This document shows positions 16,412 to 25,687 of a DNA stretch of 64,000 nt, in pieces (within the stretch, counting starts at the first letter, position 1; the number at the start of each line of letters is the position of its first letter). The notes below the pieces were generated by a model. The model worked only from the letters and a program-made list of their open reading frames with translations. It was not told the DNA's origin and made no database searches. The stretch lies in the NCBI GenBank assembly GCA_024398875.1, contig JAKSIJ010000003.1:202835-266834 (forward strand). Reading direction: 5' to 3'. A program made the position numbers and the translations under genes. The stretch is from Fibrobacter sp. (GTDB lineage Bacteria > Fibrobacterota > Fibrobacteria > Fibrobacterales > Fibrobacteraceae).

Positions 16412-18937
16412 TTATCCCAATGTGACTTCGACCTTGTGCACACCCTTCGTAAAGATCGGGGCAATGTTGGAGTCGATAGCCTTGCCATCAACAACCATCT
16501 GAGCCACGCCCTTGCACACGTGCTTCGGGTTCTTCACGGAGATTTCGTATGTTGCACCGCGGAACTTACGGGTAGCCGTGAAGCCATCCCACTTGCTCGG
16601 AATGCAAGGATCCACAACGAGGCCCTTGTAGTTGGCACGGATACCGATGATGAACTGCGTAGCAGCCTGATACGTCCAGGTGGAAGTACCGGAGAGCCAC
16701 GCGTTACGACCCATACCGAACTGCTTGTGTTCGTCACCGAGGATGTTCTGCGGATAGCAGTACGGTTCGGATTCGAACACGTCGAGGATGCCGTTCTTGG
16801 AAGCCGGATTAATCTGGTTGTAGTACTGGAAGGCCTTGTCGCCGCGGCCAAGGATGGTTTCGGCAATCATCACCCACGGGTTCGTGTGGAGGAAGATACC
16901 GCCGTTTTCCTTTGCTCCTGGAGGATAGGTGGAGATGCCACCCACTGCAGGTTCAAAGCCGCGATAGCCCGGAGTAGAGCTCTTCACGCCATACTTGGTG
17001 TTGAGAAGTTTGTTCAGGCTGTCCATGCCCTGCTTAGCGCGGTCGCCGAAAGCAATGCCAGCGATTACCGGCCAGGACTGACCGTTACAATAAATCTTGC
17101 CGTACTTGGCCTTGGAAACGCCGTAGCCGTTGCCGTCCTTGTCGAACCAACGAGTCCACCACTTGCCATCCCAGGCGCTGTCATTGAAGGCCTTCTTCAC
17201 GTCTTCGTACCAGCCCTTATACATGGCAACAGCCTTCTTATCGCCCAGCTGTTCTTCGATGTCCATCATTTCAAGAAGTGCCTTGGCATACAAAGCAGTA
17301 TTGAAGGTGGATTCAGCACCGAGCGGGAGGTTCATGCAGTCATTCCAGTCAGCAAAGCCGAGGAGCGGGAGCTTGTGCTTGCCCAAGTGTTCGCGAGAGA
17401 ACTTCACAGAGCGCTGCAAGTGTTCGAGCACAGTGCCCTTGGGGCGGGCTGCGCGCTTCTTGCCGGCCACATAGAACGGAATTTCTTCCTTCAGGAGGCT
17501 CATCTTGCCCGTTTCCTTCAGGTAGCTAGCCACCGTGAGGACAATCCAAAGATGGTCATCGCCGTACCAGTCGGCATACATCGGGTTGCCCTTGGCATCC
17601 TTCACGCCAGCCTTTTCACGAGAGTCACCGGCGTTAGCTTCGCTGCCAGTATCTTCGGCGAGAGCGAGAGGAGCGTACTGGTGCATGGCGTTACCTTCCG
17701 GACGCTGCACAGAAATCAAGTTCTTGGTGAGAACCAGTGCTTCTTCCGGCATGTGGCTCATGACGCCCATCAAATCCTGCGTGGAGTCACGATAACCGAT
17801 ACCACGGCTGGTGCCGTAGCCCAACTGATAGAGGGACAGATAGCGGCTCCAGTTCTTGGTGGTGTGGCACTGGCGCGGGTTGTGCACGTTCACCATGGTA
17901 TTGAAGGAAGCATCCGGAGTGTTCACCTGGATGGTAGAGAGATAGTTCTTCCAGAAGTCGGCAAGTTCCGCAAAAGCCTTGTCCACATTCTTCAAGTCGC
18001 GGTACTTGGCGATGGCCTTGGCAGCAACCTTGAGGCTCTGTTCCTGACCGAGCTGTGTGCAGGTGCGGAAGGTCTTCTTGGCTGCAATCTTGCCACCGTG
18101 AATCATGAGGGCAGCGATGTTGTCGCCACGGTCGCATTCACTGTTGGAGAGTTCCTTGTTGCCGAGGCTGAGGGGGCATGCCCAGGAGCCCATTTCGTTA
18201 GCTCCGAGGAACACGCGGCGGTCGCCATCGAAGGAACCGACCTTGCAGTTAGCGGTCACATAGTTCACAGCGTAGTCGCGCTTCATGTAGGCATACTGTT
18301 CCAAAACAACATGCTTATCCTTTTCCCAATGAGCCTTGAGGGTCATGGTCTGAGGAACCCAGTCAGCGTTGGTGAGCTGCTTTTCAGCTTCAAAGTGGCT
18401 GAATTCATAAACTGGAATCACATCGATTTCCTTGGCGCTACCACCGAGGTTCGTTACCTGGATGTCCTGGAGGAGCGTGTTGGAGCCCGTCGGCACAAAA
18501 ATCGTCACCTGAGTGCGGACGCCGAGGCATTCGGCAATCCAGCGCATGTAGGAAAGACCCACATGGCATTCCCACTTGTCCATTTTGGTGAGGGTGGGAA
18601 CCACGAACGGAGAGAACACCTTGAAGCCGTTGCCATCCTTGATGCGGATGTACACGGTGCTGGCCTTGAAGTCAGAGCAAGGCATCTGGGCGATGTACTT
18701 GGTAATACGGTTCAAAGCGGGGTCGCCCTTGCAAACCAGCGTACCACCAGTAGTATCCACGATACCACCGAAGTTCAGAGTACCAACATAGTTGCACCAC
18801 TTGATCGGGGTTGCCGGTGTGGTAAGAACGTATTCCTTAGCGGCGTCGTCAAAATAACCGTACTGAGCGGCAGCCTTGGGGGCAACCTTCTTAGCAGCAG
18901 TCTTCTTGGCGCTTTTCTTTGCTTTTGTTGTAGCCAT
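16412..18937 (-). CDS. GH94 cellobiose phosphorylase
   Basis: This 841-residue protein has the architecture of glycoside hydrolase family 94: an N-terminal beta-sandwich (about 30-290), a linker helix region, and an (alpha/alpha)6 barrel with LGYGTSRGIGYRDSTQDLMG, WYGDDHLWIVLTVA and the catalytic GFADWNDCMNLPLG (DWND at 530-533). GH94 enzymes phosphorolyse cellobiose to alpha-glucose 1-phosphate plus glucose in the cytosol; no signal peptide is seen, as expected. Close relatives cleave chitobiose or longer cellodextrins, so exact substrate is inferred. Residues 1-25 are an odd Lys/Ala tail (TKAKKSAKKTAAKK) not normal for the family. CGGAG supports the ATG. Confidence 0.88.
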   Translation of the reverse strand: MATTKAKKSAKKTAAKKVAPKAAAQYGYFDDAAKEYVLTTPATPIKWCNYVGTLNFGGIVDTTGGTLVCKGDPALNRITKYIAQMPCSDFKASTVYIRIKDGNGFKVFSPFVVPTLTKMDKWECHVGLSYMRWIAECLGVRTQVTIFVPTGSNTLLQDIQVTNLGGSAKEIDVIPVYEFSHFEAEKQLTNADWVPQTMTLKAHWEKDKHVVLEQYAYMKRDYAVNYVTANCKVGSFDGDRRVFLGANEMGSWACPLSLGNKELSNSECDRGDNIAALMIHGGKIAAKKTFRTCTQLGQEQSLKVAAKAIAKYRDLKNVDKAFAELADFWKNYLSTIQVNTPDASFNTMVNVHNPRQCHTTKNWSRYLSLYQLGYGTSRGIGYRDSTQDLMGVMSHMPEEALVLTKNLISVQRPEGNAMHQYAPLALAEDTGSEANAGDSREKAGVKDAKGNPMYADWYGDDHLWIVLTVASYLKETGKMSLLKEEIPFYVAGKKRAARPKGTVLEHLQRSVKFSREHLGKHKLPLLGFADWNDCMNLPLGAESTFNTALYAKALLEMMDIEEQLGDKKAVAMYKGWYEDVKKAFNDSAWDGKWWTRWFDKDGNGYGVSKAKYGKIYCNGQSWPVIAGIAFGDRAKQGMDSLNKLLNTKYGVKSSTPGYRGFEPAVGGISTYPPGAKENGGIFLHTNPWVMIAETILGRGDKAFQYYNQINPASKNGILDVFESEPYCYPQNILGDEHKQFGMGRNAWLSGTSTWTYQAATQFIIGIRANYKGLVVDPCIPSKWDGFTATRKFRGATYEISVKNPKHVCKGVAQMVVDGKAIDSNIAPIFTKGVHKVEVTLG

Positions 18938-18959
18938 TTTATCTCCGTTAGAGAGGGGT

Positions 18960-19083
18960 TAAGTTAAAAATTACAAGTTATAAGTTATGAATTATAAATT
19001 AGTCTCGAGATTGGTCTTCAATTCAAAATTAAGAATTATTTCTCGCAAATCTCAATTCATCATTCTGCATTCTGCATTCATAA
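18960..19083. repeat. AT-rich repeat tract between GH94 and PadR genes
   Basis: Short degenerate words (AAGTTATAAGTTATGAATTA, CATTCTGCATTCTGCATTCA) fill the tract and reach the PadR stop codon. They belong to the same family as the tracts at 477-743 and 2996-3358; a similar CATTCATCATTCTGCATTA stretch occurs at 27500. No terminator hairpin is visible. Confidence 0.6.
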
Positions 19084-19698
19084 TTATTTCTGCTCGCCTT
19101 CCAAGTCGTGGTCCTTCACGAACTGGCGGTTACCGAAGTTGATGTAGAAGTATCCGTCCAGTTTCTTGTTGCGGACAGGGTCCCTGAGGATACTGATGGC
19201 GGCGCGGACGTACTTGAGCTCCACCAGGATGTGGTCGCGGCTCATGCAGTTGAGGAACGGGCCTTCCGGATAAAGCGTGGGCTTCGGCTCTTCCGCAATC
19301 ATCTTCTCCAGATTCTCAATCTCCTGAACTAGGCGGCGCTCATGAACCTCCAGCGTGCGGATGAGTTCCTTGTTGTCGGCGCCAAAGAGGAAGGCAAAGC
19401 CCAAGGTGCGGGGGTCGTCGTTGAAGCCGGTCAGATGCTTCAGCACTTCCTTGCGAAGCACCTCCCTGCCCTTTTCCGTAATATTGAAAACCACGCGCTC
19501 TGGACGATTTCCGTCCCGTTCCGTGCGGCCCACGATGCACTCGTTCTTCTCGAGAGTGGTCAAACGGTTATAAACGGTGGAAGTACTCAAGTTTGCCCAG
19601 CGGTCCAACTCCCGGTCACGAATTTCCGTAATGATGTCATAGCCACTGCGTTCGTGCTCCAGAATCAAGCCAAGCAATACAAGATCATACCGATTCAT
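19084..19698 (-). CDS. PadR-family transcriptional regulator
   Basis: The ATG at 19698 has AAGGT 5 nt upstream. The 204-residue protein begins with a PadR winged helix: DLVLLGLILEHERSGYDI, then NLSTSTVYNRLTTLEKNECI (recognition helix) and the wing with RVVFNITEKGREVL. Residues about 90-190 are a helical C-terminal dimerisation domain of the longer PadR subtype. Such proteins usually repress nearby genes in response to small molecules. A perfect palindrome 40 nt upstream (19738-19754) is a candidate autoregulatory operator. The gene stands alone, downstream of no operon. Confidence 0.88.
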   Translation of the reverse strand: MNRYDLVLLGLILEHERSGYDIITEIRDRELDRWANLSTSTVYNRLTTLEKNECIVGRTERDGNRPERVVFNITEKGREVLRKEVLKHLTGFNDDPRTLGFAFLFGADNKELIRTLEVHERRLVQEIENLEKMIAEEPKPTLYPEGPFLNCMSRDHILVELKYVRAAISILRDPVRNKKLDGYFYINFGNRQFVKDHDLEGEQK

Positions 19699-19737
19699 CA
19701 AATACCTTCATCATTTTGCGGCAGTCTAACCACCGAT

Positions 19738-19754
19738 TATTCCAAGTTGGAATA
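19738..19754. promoter_or_regulatory. Perfect 17-bp palindrome, candidate PadR operator
   Basis: TATTCCAAGTTGGAATA is a perfect inverted repeat with a central G, placed 40 nt upstream of the PadR start. A near-identical site, TATTCCAACTTGGAGTA, lies at 49955-49971 between two divergent genes. The location fits an operator; the link to PadR is inference. Confidence 0.5.
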
Positions 19755-19887
19755 TTTTACCCTTTGAATATACCTAAAAAATGGCCAAGTGGTTCATTCT
19801 TTCGAGAAAAAATTGAAAAATATGGGGGGATGGGCAAAGACGGGTCAATATCGGGCAAAGAATCCTTCGTATCGGCTCCAAACAAGC

Positions 19888-20649
19888 CTATATCGGGTTG
19901 TCGATATCCACGAAATTCGCAGGAATTGACAGTTCCTTCTGGATTTTTTCCGCCAAAGCCCTCACACCGAAGACCTCGGTACGGTGATGACCCGCCGCAA
20001 TCAGATTGAAGCATGCCTCCTCCACCGCTATAGGAACCGCTTCCTTGATTTCGCCGGTAATGAATGCATCGCAGCCCAAGTCAAGCGCTTCCTCAATACC
20101 GCTCGCCCCGCTGCCGCTGCAGATGGCCACCTTCTTGATGGAATCCGCACCGTAGAAGAGTTCCGTCTGGACCCCATGTGGGAAGATCTTTCGGGCCAGG
20201 TTCAGGAACTGCTGCCAGTTGAGTGCCATCGGGAATTCTCCGGTCCAGCCAACGGGCCGCTCCCCCTCCCGCATAAATCCCTCCCGATTGGTGAGGTCAA
20301 AAGCCGCAGCAATGAGGGCGTTGTTCCCGATTTCAGGGTGACCGTCCAGCGGGAGGTGGTAGCCATAGAGGGAGATGCCATGCTTCATGAGGCGCTTCAT
20401 GCGCTCCCCGAACTTCCCCGTCAGAACGCGGTTGTCTCCGTTCCAGAAGCCGTTGGGATGATGGACGATGATGCAGTCCGCTTCCTGCTCGATGGCAGCA
20501 TCGATAAGACGGTCCCGAAAACTCACACCCGTCACAATTTTCGTCACCTGATCGCCAGCTTCTACGCAAAGGCCATCCACGCAATAATCCTTGAAAGCCC
20601 AAGGTTCCAAGAGATTATCAAGCCAGAAGGAGAATTCGGAAAGTTTCAT
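19888..20649 (-). CDS. NIF3-like dinuclear metal protein (YbgI family)
   Basis: This 253-residue protein matches the NIF3/YbgI family: VTGVSFRDRLIDAAIEQEAD, IVHHPNGFW (metal-binding His pair), LYGYHLPLDGHPEIGNN (second His/Asp motif), KVAICSGSGASGIEEA, ITGEIKEA and LIAAGHHRTEVFG (last metal ligands). Members form hexameric rings with two metals per subunit; older annotation as GTP cyclohydrolase I type 2 is poorly supported. The normal LHxPLD motif reads YHLPLD here. The start at ATG 20649 follows AGGTG. It is the last gene of the co-directional heme cluster, 68 nt after hemL. Confidence 0.88.
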   Translation of the reverse strand: MKLSEFSFWLDNLLEPWAFKDYCVDGLCVEAGDQVTKIVTGVSFRDRLIDAAIEQEADCIIVHHPNGFWNGDNRVLTGKFGERMKRLMKHGISLYGYHLPLDGHPEIGNNALIAAAFDLTNREGFMREGERPVGWTGEFPMALNWQQFLNLARKIFPHGVQTELFYGADSIKKVAICSGSGASGIEEALDLGCDAFITGEIKEAVPIAVEEACFNLIAAGHHRTEVFGVRALAEKIQKELSIPANFVDIDNPI

Positions 20650-20717
20650 AAGCACCTCGTAAAATATTTTCCGCCTAACACATGTATGAAATTTCGCTTA
20701 AAGAACCTCTGCGAAAA

Positions 20718-22007
20718 TCAGACCAAACTTTTGAACACCTTCTTCGCGGCATCCACTGTCTTTTGGATGTCGTCATCGGTGTGGGCGGAGCTCACGAAAA
20801 TCGCTTCGAACTGGCTCGGGGCCAAGTAGATGCCTTCGTCGAGCATCCCAAGGAAGTACCTGCGGAACAGTTCCAAGTCTGACTTTTGCACGTCGGCGAA
20901 GCACTGCACGGGGCCTTCGGTAAAGAAGATGCAACCCATGGAGCCCACCTGGTTCGCGGTGAGCGGAATCCCTGCAGAAGCGGCCGCGTCCTTGAGGCCA
21001 TTGAGCAAGTTCGTCGTGGAGCGTTCGGCGCGCACGTAATGTTCAGGATTGCCGCTGAGTTCGCGCATCGTGGCAAGGCCCGCCGCCATGGCGACCGGAT
21101 TCCCGGACAAAGTTCCCGCCTGGTAAATGCCGCCCAAGGGAGCAATCTGCTGCATCACATCCAGGCGACCGCCATAAGCGCCCACCGGCATGCCGCCGCC
21201 AATGATTTTCCCGAACGTGGTGAGGTCCGGCTTGATGCCGTACAAACCTTGTGCGCAATGGATGCCCACGCGGAAGCCCGTCATTACTTCGTCCACAATC
21301 AAAAGGGCGCCGTGCTTCTTGGTTTCTTCGGAAAGGGCCTGTAAAAATTCGGGCTTCGCAGGAACAACACCCATGTTGCCCGCGACAGGTTCCACAATCA
21401 CGCCCGCGATTTCGTCGCCAATCTTGTCGAAAGTCTCGCGGACGCCCGCCACATCGTTGTACTGGAGCGTGAGCGTGTACTTCGCGAGGTCGGCCGGGAC
21501 ACCCTTGCTGCTGGGTTTGCCCGTGGTGAGCATGCCAGAGCCCGCCTTGATGAGAAGGCTATCGCTGTGGCCGTGATAGCAGCCCTCGAACTTGATAATC
21601 TTGTCGCGGCCGGTAAAGCCACGAGCCGCACGGATGGCGCTCATGGTCGCCTCTGTGCCGCTGTTCACCATGCGAATCATTTCAACACTCGGCACAAAGC
21701 TCATCACGAGTTTCGCCAGTTCCGATTCTAGGCCGCACGGAGCGCCGAAACTCAAACCGTTTTCAGCTGTCGACGCCACCGCCTTGATGACCGCGTCATG
21801 GGCGTGGCCGAGCATCATCGGGCCCCAACTGCCCACGTAATCCACATATTCGTTGCCGTCCACATCGAAGATGTGACTGCCCTTCGCGCGGGCGATGAAC
21901 GGAGGAACTGCGCCCACGTTGCTGTAGGCACGGACCGGGCTGTTCACGCCGCCCGGCATCAAAGTCTTGGCTTCTGCAAAAAGTTTTTCGCTAATGGAAT
22001 GGTTCAT
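20718..22007 (-). CDS. hemL: Glutamate-1-semialdehyde 2,1-aminomutase
   Basis: This 429-residue PLP enzyme converts glutamate-1-semialdehyde to 5-aminolevulinate in the C5 tetrapyrrole pathway. The start at 22007 ([20 protein letters not shown]) gives the standard length; the frame is open further upstream only as shadow of hemB. Visible motifs are [41 protein letters not shown] (PLP-contacting Asp) and [17 protein letters not shown] with the Schiff-base Lys. GGAAATTAGG precedes the ATG, within 10 nt of the hemB stop, so hemB-hemL are one transcript. No gltX or hemA lies nearby. Confidence 0.97.
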   Translation of the reverse strand: MNHSISEKLFAEAKTLMPGGVNSPVRAYSNVGAVPPFIARAKGSHIFDVDGNEYVDYVGSWGPMMLGHAHDAVIKAVASTAENGLSFGAPCGLESELAKLVMSFVPSVEMIRMVNSGTEATMSAIRAARGFTGRDKIIKFEGCYHGHSDSLLIKAGSGMLTTGKPSSKGVPADLAKYTLTLQYNDVAGVRETFDKIGDEIAGVIVEPVAGNMGVVPAKPEFLQALSEETKKHGALLIVDEVMTGFRVGIHCAQGLYGIKPDLTTFGKIIGGGMPVGAYGGRLDVMQQIAPLGGIYQAGTLSGNPVAMAAGLATMRELSGNPEHYVRAERSTTNLLNGLKDAAASAGIPLTANQVGSMGCIFFTEGPVQCFADVQKSDLELFRRYFLGMLDEGIYLAPSQFEAIFVSSAHTDDDIQKTVDAAKKVFKSLV

Positions 22008-22017
22008 CCTAATTTCC

Positions 22018-22986
22018 TTACCCCACCAATCCCTTTTCCAAAGCTTCCTTGGCGTGGTAGGTAATGATGATGTCGGCACCAGCCCGTTTAAAAGCAATAA
22101 GTGTTTCGCGGATGATGGCGTTCTCGTCGATCCAGCCGTTCTGTGCGGCGGCTTTGACCATGGCATATTCGCCGCTCACGTTGTACACAGCCACAGGCAC
22201 ATTGCTGATTTCAGCCGTCTGGCGAAGCACATCCAAAAAGGCAAGGCCCGGCTTCACCATGACGATATCCGCCCCTTCCTCAATATCCAACTCCACCTCG
22301 TGCAATGCCTCACGAGAGTTCCGCACATCCATCTGGTAGGTTTTGCGGTTGCCAAAATGCGGTGCAGAATCAGCTGCATCGCGGAAGGGACCGTAGAAGG
22401 CGCTGGCATACTTGGCGCTGTAAGCCATAATGGGAGTGTTTGTAAATCCGGCCTCATCCAACTTTTCGCGAATGGCGGCCACGCGGCCATCCATCATATC
22501 GGAAGGAGCCACCATATCCGCACCAGCCACCGCATGAGAAAGCGCCGTCTTTGTCAAGAGTTCAAGTGTCGGGTCGTTATCCACGTCATTATCCTTGATA
22601 ATGCCGCAGTGCCCGTGGCTCATGTATTCGCAAAGACACACATCCGTAATCACGTACAAGTCTGGATAATTCGCCTTCAGAGCCCGTACCGCACGTTGCA
22701 CAACACCATCGTCATCATAAGCGGCAGACGCCATTTCATCCTTATGATCCGGAATGCCAAACAAGAGAACACTTTTCAGCCCAATAGCAGCAAAAGTTGC
22801 AGCTTCTTTCAGGAGTTCATCAATAGAAAAACGGAACTGGCCAGGCATGGACGGAATTTCTTCCTTGATGCCTTCACCTTCCACCACAAACATGGGGTAA
22901 ACCAGCGAGGCGGCATTCACAGCGGTTTCCGCAATCATATTGCGGATGGTTTCATTCTGACGCAAGCGACGAGGACGGATAATCAT
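22018..22986 (-). CDS. hemB: Delta-aminolevulinic acid dehydratase (porphobilinogen synthase)
   Basis: This 322-residue enzyme joins two 5-aminolevulinates into porphobilinogen. The zinc site is the Cys-rich type: [14 protein letters not shown] with three Cys. The two active-site lysines are in [16 protein letters not shown] and [10 protein letters not shown]. The N-terminus [14 protein letters not shown] is typical. The ATG at 22986 is preceded by GGAGG. It is followed 10 nt later by hemL and preceded by the CbiX-precorrin-2 dehydrogenase fusion, giving a partial tetrapyrrole operon. Confidence 0.97.
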   Translation of the reverse strand: MIIRPRRLRQNETIRNMIAETAVNAASLVYPMFVVEGEGIKEEIPSMPGQFRFSIDELLKEAATFAAIGLKSVLLFGIPDHKDEMASAAYDDDGVVQRAVRALKANYPDLYVITDVCLCEYMSHGHCGIIKDNDVDNDPTLELLTKTALSHAVAGADMVAPSDMMDGRVAAIREKLDEAGFTNTPIMAYSAKYASAFYGPFRDAADSAPHFGNRKTYQMDVRNSREALHEVELDIEEGADIVMVKPGLAFLDVLRQTAEISNVPVAVYNVSGEYAMVKAAAQNGWIDENAIIRETLIAFKRAGADIIITYHAKEALEKGLVG

Positions 22987-23068
22987 AGGACCTCCAAATA
23001 ATTTCTTCTATAAAATACATTATAACTTTTGAAATTGCGCATAATTTAGACTGCGCAGGCATTTAACC

Positions 23069-23986
23069 CTACAACGAGCCTTTGAACTCTTTTTCTGCTT
23101 GAGCGAGACCTTCCCCCCACTCTTTCTGGATTTTCTGCTTGAGTTTTTTGGCAAGCGCGGGAGTGCGGCCCTGGGTAGAAACAGTCACCGCGATATTTTC
23201 ACCGAAATCCATGCGGGCAGGGACGATGAAATCGCCATCCAGATAATCGCAGGCGTTGTTCACCAGAATGCGGCGGGCCCGAGCGTCATTGCTGACCAGG
23301 GCATTCACAGCGGGCTTGTCCGTGCAGATAAAAGCGAGAAAAACGCCCATCAAATCCGCAGGCTCGTAGGGATGTTGAACCAGCGTACAATTTGGGGAAG
23401 CAATTTCAGCAAATTCTGGAGCAAACTGCGGGGACACCACCTTGATGCGGGCGCCTGTAGGGAGAAGGGTTTTCACCTTGCGGAGAGCGATGGAACCTCC
23501 ACCCACCACAAGCACGTTGCGGCCCTCCAGATTCATCTCCATCGCAAAGAGGTTAGGTGCGGGCGGAACTGCACCCGAATTTTGCGCAGGAACTGCGCCC
23601 GAATTTTCAATTTCCAATTTTGAATTTTGAATTGTGAATTGTGCATTAACCACACTCTCCACCACCATATCCGTGAAGTTGCTCCAGTCCCCGAGGCAAG
23701 GCAACAGCGTAATGGGAATGTTGGGGAATTCCGCCTGCAGCTTAGACATGACCATCGGCACATCATTCCGAGCGTGCTGTCCATTCAAAAGCAGGTACGG
23801 GAAAAGCGCCACAGACTCCACATCTTCGCGCAGAAGCGTCCGCAAATCCTTCTCCAAATCCAGAAGACTCGTGCTAGCCACACGCGTGCCAGGCAGTTCG
23901 TGATGCAAGCGGTCCATCACCTCTTCAAAGCCCTTGAAGGCTCCGGGGATGATGGAATGGTGTGCGATGATGAGTAGTGCCTTCAT
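23069..23986 (-). CDS. CbiX-type chelatase fused to precorrin-2 dehydrogenase
   Basis: The ATG at 23986 (MKALLIIAHHSIIPGAFKGF, GGAAG upstream) gives 305 residues. Residues 1-115 resemble a short CbiX/SirB chelatase: LLIIAHHS start and ALFPYLLLNGQHARNDVP with the metal-binding His. Residues about 150-300 are a SirC/Met8/CysG-N domain: GRNVLVVGGGSIALRKVKTL (Rossmann), then LVQHPYEPADL, CTDKPAVNALV, VNNACDYLDGDFIVPAR and TVSTQGRTPALAKKLKQKI. Together they would oxidise precorrin-2 and insert the metal on the siroheme or cobalamin route. The interdomain linker is encoded by an intergenic-type repeat (23563-23646). No uroporphyrinogen methyltransferase is in the window. Confidence 0.85.
   Translation of the reverse strand: MKALLIIAHHSIIPGAFKGFEEVMDRLHHELPGTRVASTSLLDLEKDLRTLLREDVESVALFPYLLLNGQHARNDVPMVMSKLQAEFPNIPITLLPCLGDWSNFTDMVVESVVNAQFTIQNSKLEIENSGAVPAQNSGAVPPAPNLFAMEMNLEGRNVLVVGGGSIALRKVKTLLPTGARIKVVSPQFAPEFAEIASPNCTLVQHPYEPADLMGVFLAFICTDKPAVNALVSNDARARRILVNNACDYLDGDFIVPARMDFGENIAVTVSTQGRTPALAKKLKQKIQKEWGEGLAQAEKEFKGSL
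23563..23646 (-). repeat. AT-rich dispersed repeat captured in frame as a protein linker
   Basis: The DNA carries CAATTCAAAATTCAAAATT words identical to those of the intergenic tracts, plus a twice-occurring GGAACTGCxCCCGAATTTT unit. Translated in the gene it gives AQFTIQNSKLEIENS and the duplicated NSGAVP motif. It joins the chelatase and dehydrogenase domains without breaking the frame. Confidence 0.7.
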
Positions 23987-24004
23987 GGCAATAACTTCCA
24001 AGGA

Positions 24005-25570
24005 TTAACCCTGAGAAGTCTCCGCGAAGGTGAGGTTTTCATAATTCTTCATAGCCAGATTCAAGCGGTACTCGTTGGGGAACAGGCAAACCAGATTCCG
24101 CTCCTTGTCCATCATGCAATCCATGGCGTATTCGTCTGCAAACTTTCCGACGTCCGCTTCTGGCCCCTTAACCCAGCGGATTCCATGAGCAGGGACGCGG
24201 TCCAACTGCACATCGGCGCCATATTCACTCTGCAGGCGGAACTTGAGCACGTCAAACTGCAATTCGCCAACCACGCCAACCACAGGAATGGCAGACTTCA
24301 AGGGTTCGTAAAGCTGAGTGGCACCTTCTTCCGAAAGTTCCGCCAAGCCCTTGGTCAACTGCTTGGACTTGAGAGGATTCAAAAGGGTCACGCGGGCAAA
24401 GTGTTCCGGAGCAAAATCCGGAATTCCCGTAAAGCTCATCTTCTCCCCATCCGTCAAGGTATCTCCAATGCGGAAGAGACCGGGGTCGTTGATACCCACA
24501 ATATCTCCAGCCCAGGCGTGGTCAATGACTTCCTTATCTTTAGCGAGGAATGCCGTAGGAGCCGCCAAGCGGATTTCACGGCCTGTGCGCACGTGGAAAA
24601 CTTTTTCGCCACGAGTAAAGCTGCCGGAGCAAATGCGGAGGAAGGCCGTACGGTCGCGATGCTTCGGGTCCATGTTCGCCTGAATCTTAAACACAAACGC
24701 GCTAAAGGCGTCTTCATCGGGCTTCACATCGCGCTTGTCCGTGTTGCGGACCATGGGCGGCGGGGCCAGTTTTGCAAAAGCGTTCAACAGTTGGCGCACA
24801 CCAAAGTTGTTCACCGCACTGCCAAAGAACACCGGGCACATCTCCCCCTTCAGGAACCGTTCATGGTCAAAGGGGTCCATACCGCCCGTCACCATCTCAT
24901 ATTCTTCCTTGAACTGGTTCACCCAATTCTCGCCGCACATCTCCACCAGCCGCGGGTCATCGGGGCCCGTCATCTGGATAATTTCCTGCTTACCATCATC
25001 CGGGTTAAAAGTATGGAAGGTATTCTCCGCAATAGAATAGACACCCTTGAAAAGTTTTCCAACGCCAATGGGTAGCGTAAAAGGAGCCGTCTTGATGTGG
25101 AGCACATTTTCAATCTGGTCCAGAAGATCCAGCACATGGCGGCCATCCAAGTCCATCTTGTTTATGAAGGTGATGATTGGTGTATGACGCATGCGGCAAA
25201 CGTTCATCAAACGAATGGTCTGCTTTTCCACGCCGTTCACGCTATCAATAAGCACCAGAGCAGCATCCACAGCAGTAAGCGCACGGTAAGTGTCTTCGCA
25301 GAAGTCCTGATGCCCCGGCGTATCCACCAGGTTGAACATGCAACCTTCAAAGGGGAAGTTCAACACGGAACTGGAAACGGAAATTCCACGCTGTTGCTCG
25401 ATTTTCATCCAGTCACTAACCGTGTAGCTCTTGTTGGCCTTGGCACGAACATGGCCCGCCTCACGAATCACATTTCCATACCACAAGAATTTTTCCGTAA
25501 TGGTTGTCTTACCAGCATCAGGGTGGCTTACAATAGCAAAAGTACGGCGTTTTTCAATTTCTGGATTCAT
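24005..25570 (-). CDS. prfC: Peptide chain release factor 3
   Basis: This 521-residue GTPase recycles RF1 and RF2 from post-termination ribosomes. The motifs are VSHPDAGKTTITE (G1), QQRGISVSSSVL (G2), DTPGHQDFCEDT (G3) and FINKMDLDGR (G4). The RF3-specific C-terminal region is intact, with QLTKGLAELSEEGATQLYEP and VGVVGELQFDVLKFRL. The ATG at 25570 is chosen over an upstream TTG. It lies 18 nt upstream of the CbiX fusion start. RF2 and RF3 are both in this window but in separate operons. Confidence 0.96.
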   Translation of the reverse strand: MNPEIEKRRTFAIVSHPDAGKTTITEKFLWYGNVIREAGHVRAKANKSYTVSDWMKIEQQRGISVSSSVLNFPFEGCMFNLVDTPGHQDFCEDTYRALTAVDAALVLIDSVNGVEKQTIRLMNVCRMRHTPIITFINKMDLDGRHVLDLLDQIENVLHIKTAPFTLPIGVGKLFKGVYSIAENTFHTFNPDDGKQEIIQMTGPDDPRLVEMCGENWVNQFKEEYEMVTGGMDPFDHERFLKGEMCPVFFGSAVNNFGVRQLLNAFAKLAPPPMVRNTDKRDVKPDEDAFSAFVFKIQANMDPKHRDRTAFLRICSGSFTRGEKVFHVRTGREIRLAAPTAFLAKDKEVIDHAWAGDIVGINDPGLFRIGDTLTDGEKMSFTGIPDFAPEHFARVTLLNPLKSKQLTKGLAELSEEGATQLYEPLKSAIPVVGVVGELQFDVLKFRLQSEYGADVQLDRVPAHGIRWVKGPEADVGKFADEYAMDCMMDKERNLVCLFPNEYRLNLAMKNYENLTFAETSQG

Positions 25571-25674
25571 CTTCAAAATCTTGCGTTTAAAATTTATAGG
25601 CTAGCACAGCCCTCTTTCGCGGCGAAATGTAGAAATATATAGTCCTCCACAGAAGAATTTCTACAAGAAAGAAC

Positions 25675-25680
25675 TATCTT
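25675..25680 (+). promoter_or_regulatory. -10-like TATCTT box for a possibly leaderless mRNA
   Basis: TATCTT ends 7 nt before the ATG at 25688. A transcript begun at the usual distance would start at or next to that ATG, so the mRNA may lack a leader. The upstream in-frame ATG at 25682 would then not be transcribed. Confidence 0.35.
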
Positions 25681-25687
25681 TATGCCA

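Noticed and set aside
16184..18967. 927-residue plus-strand frame opposite the GH94 gene
   Set aside because: Shadow frame. The GH94 protein on the other strand has full catalytic motifs.
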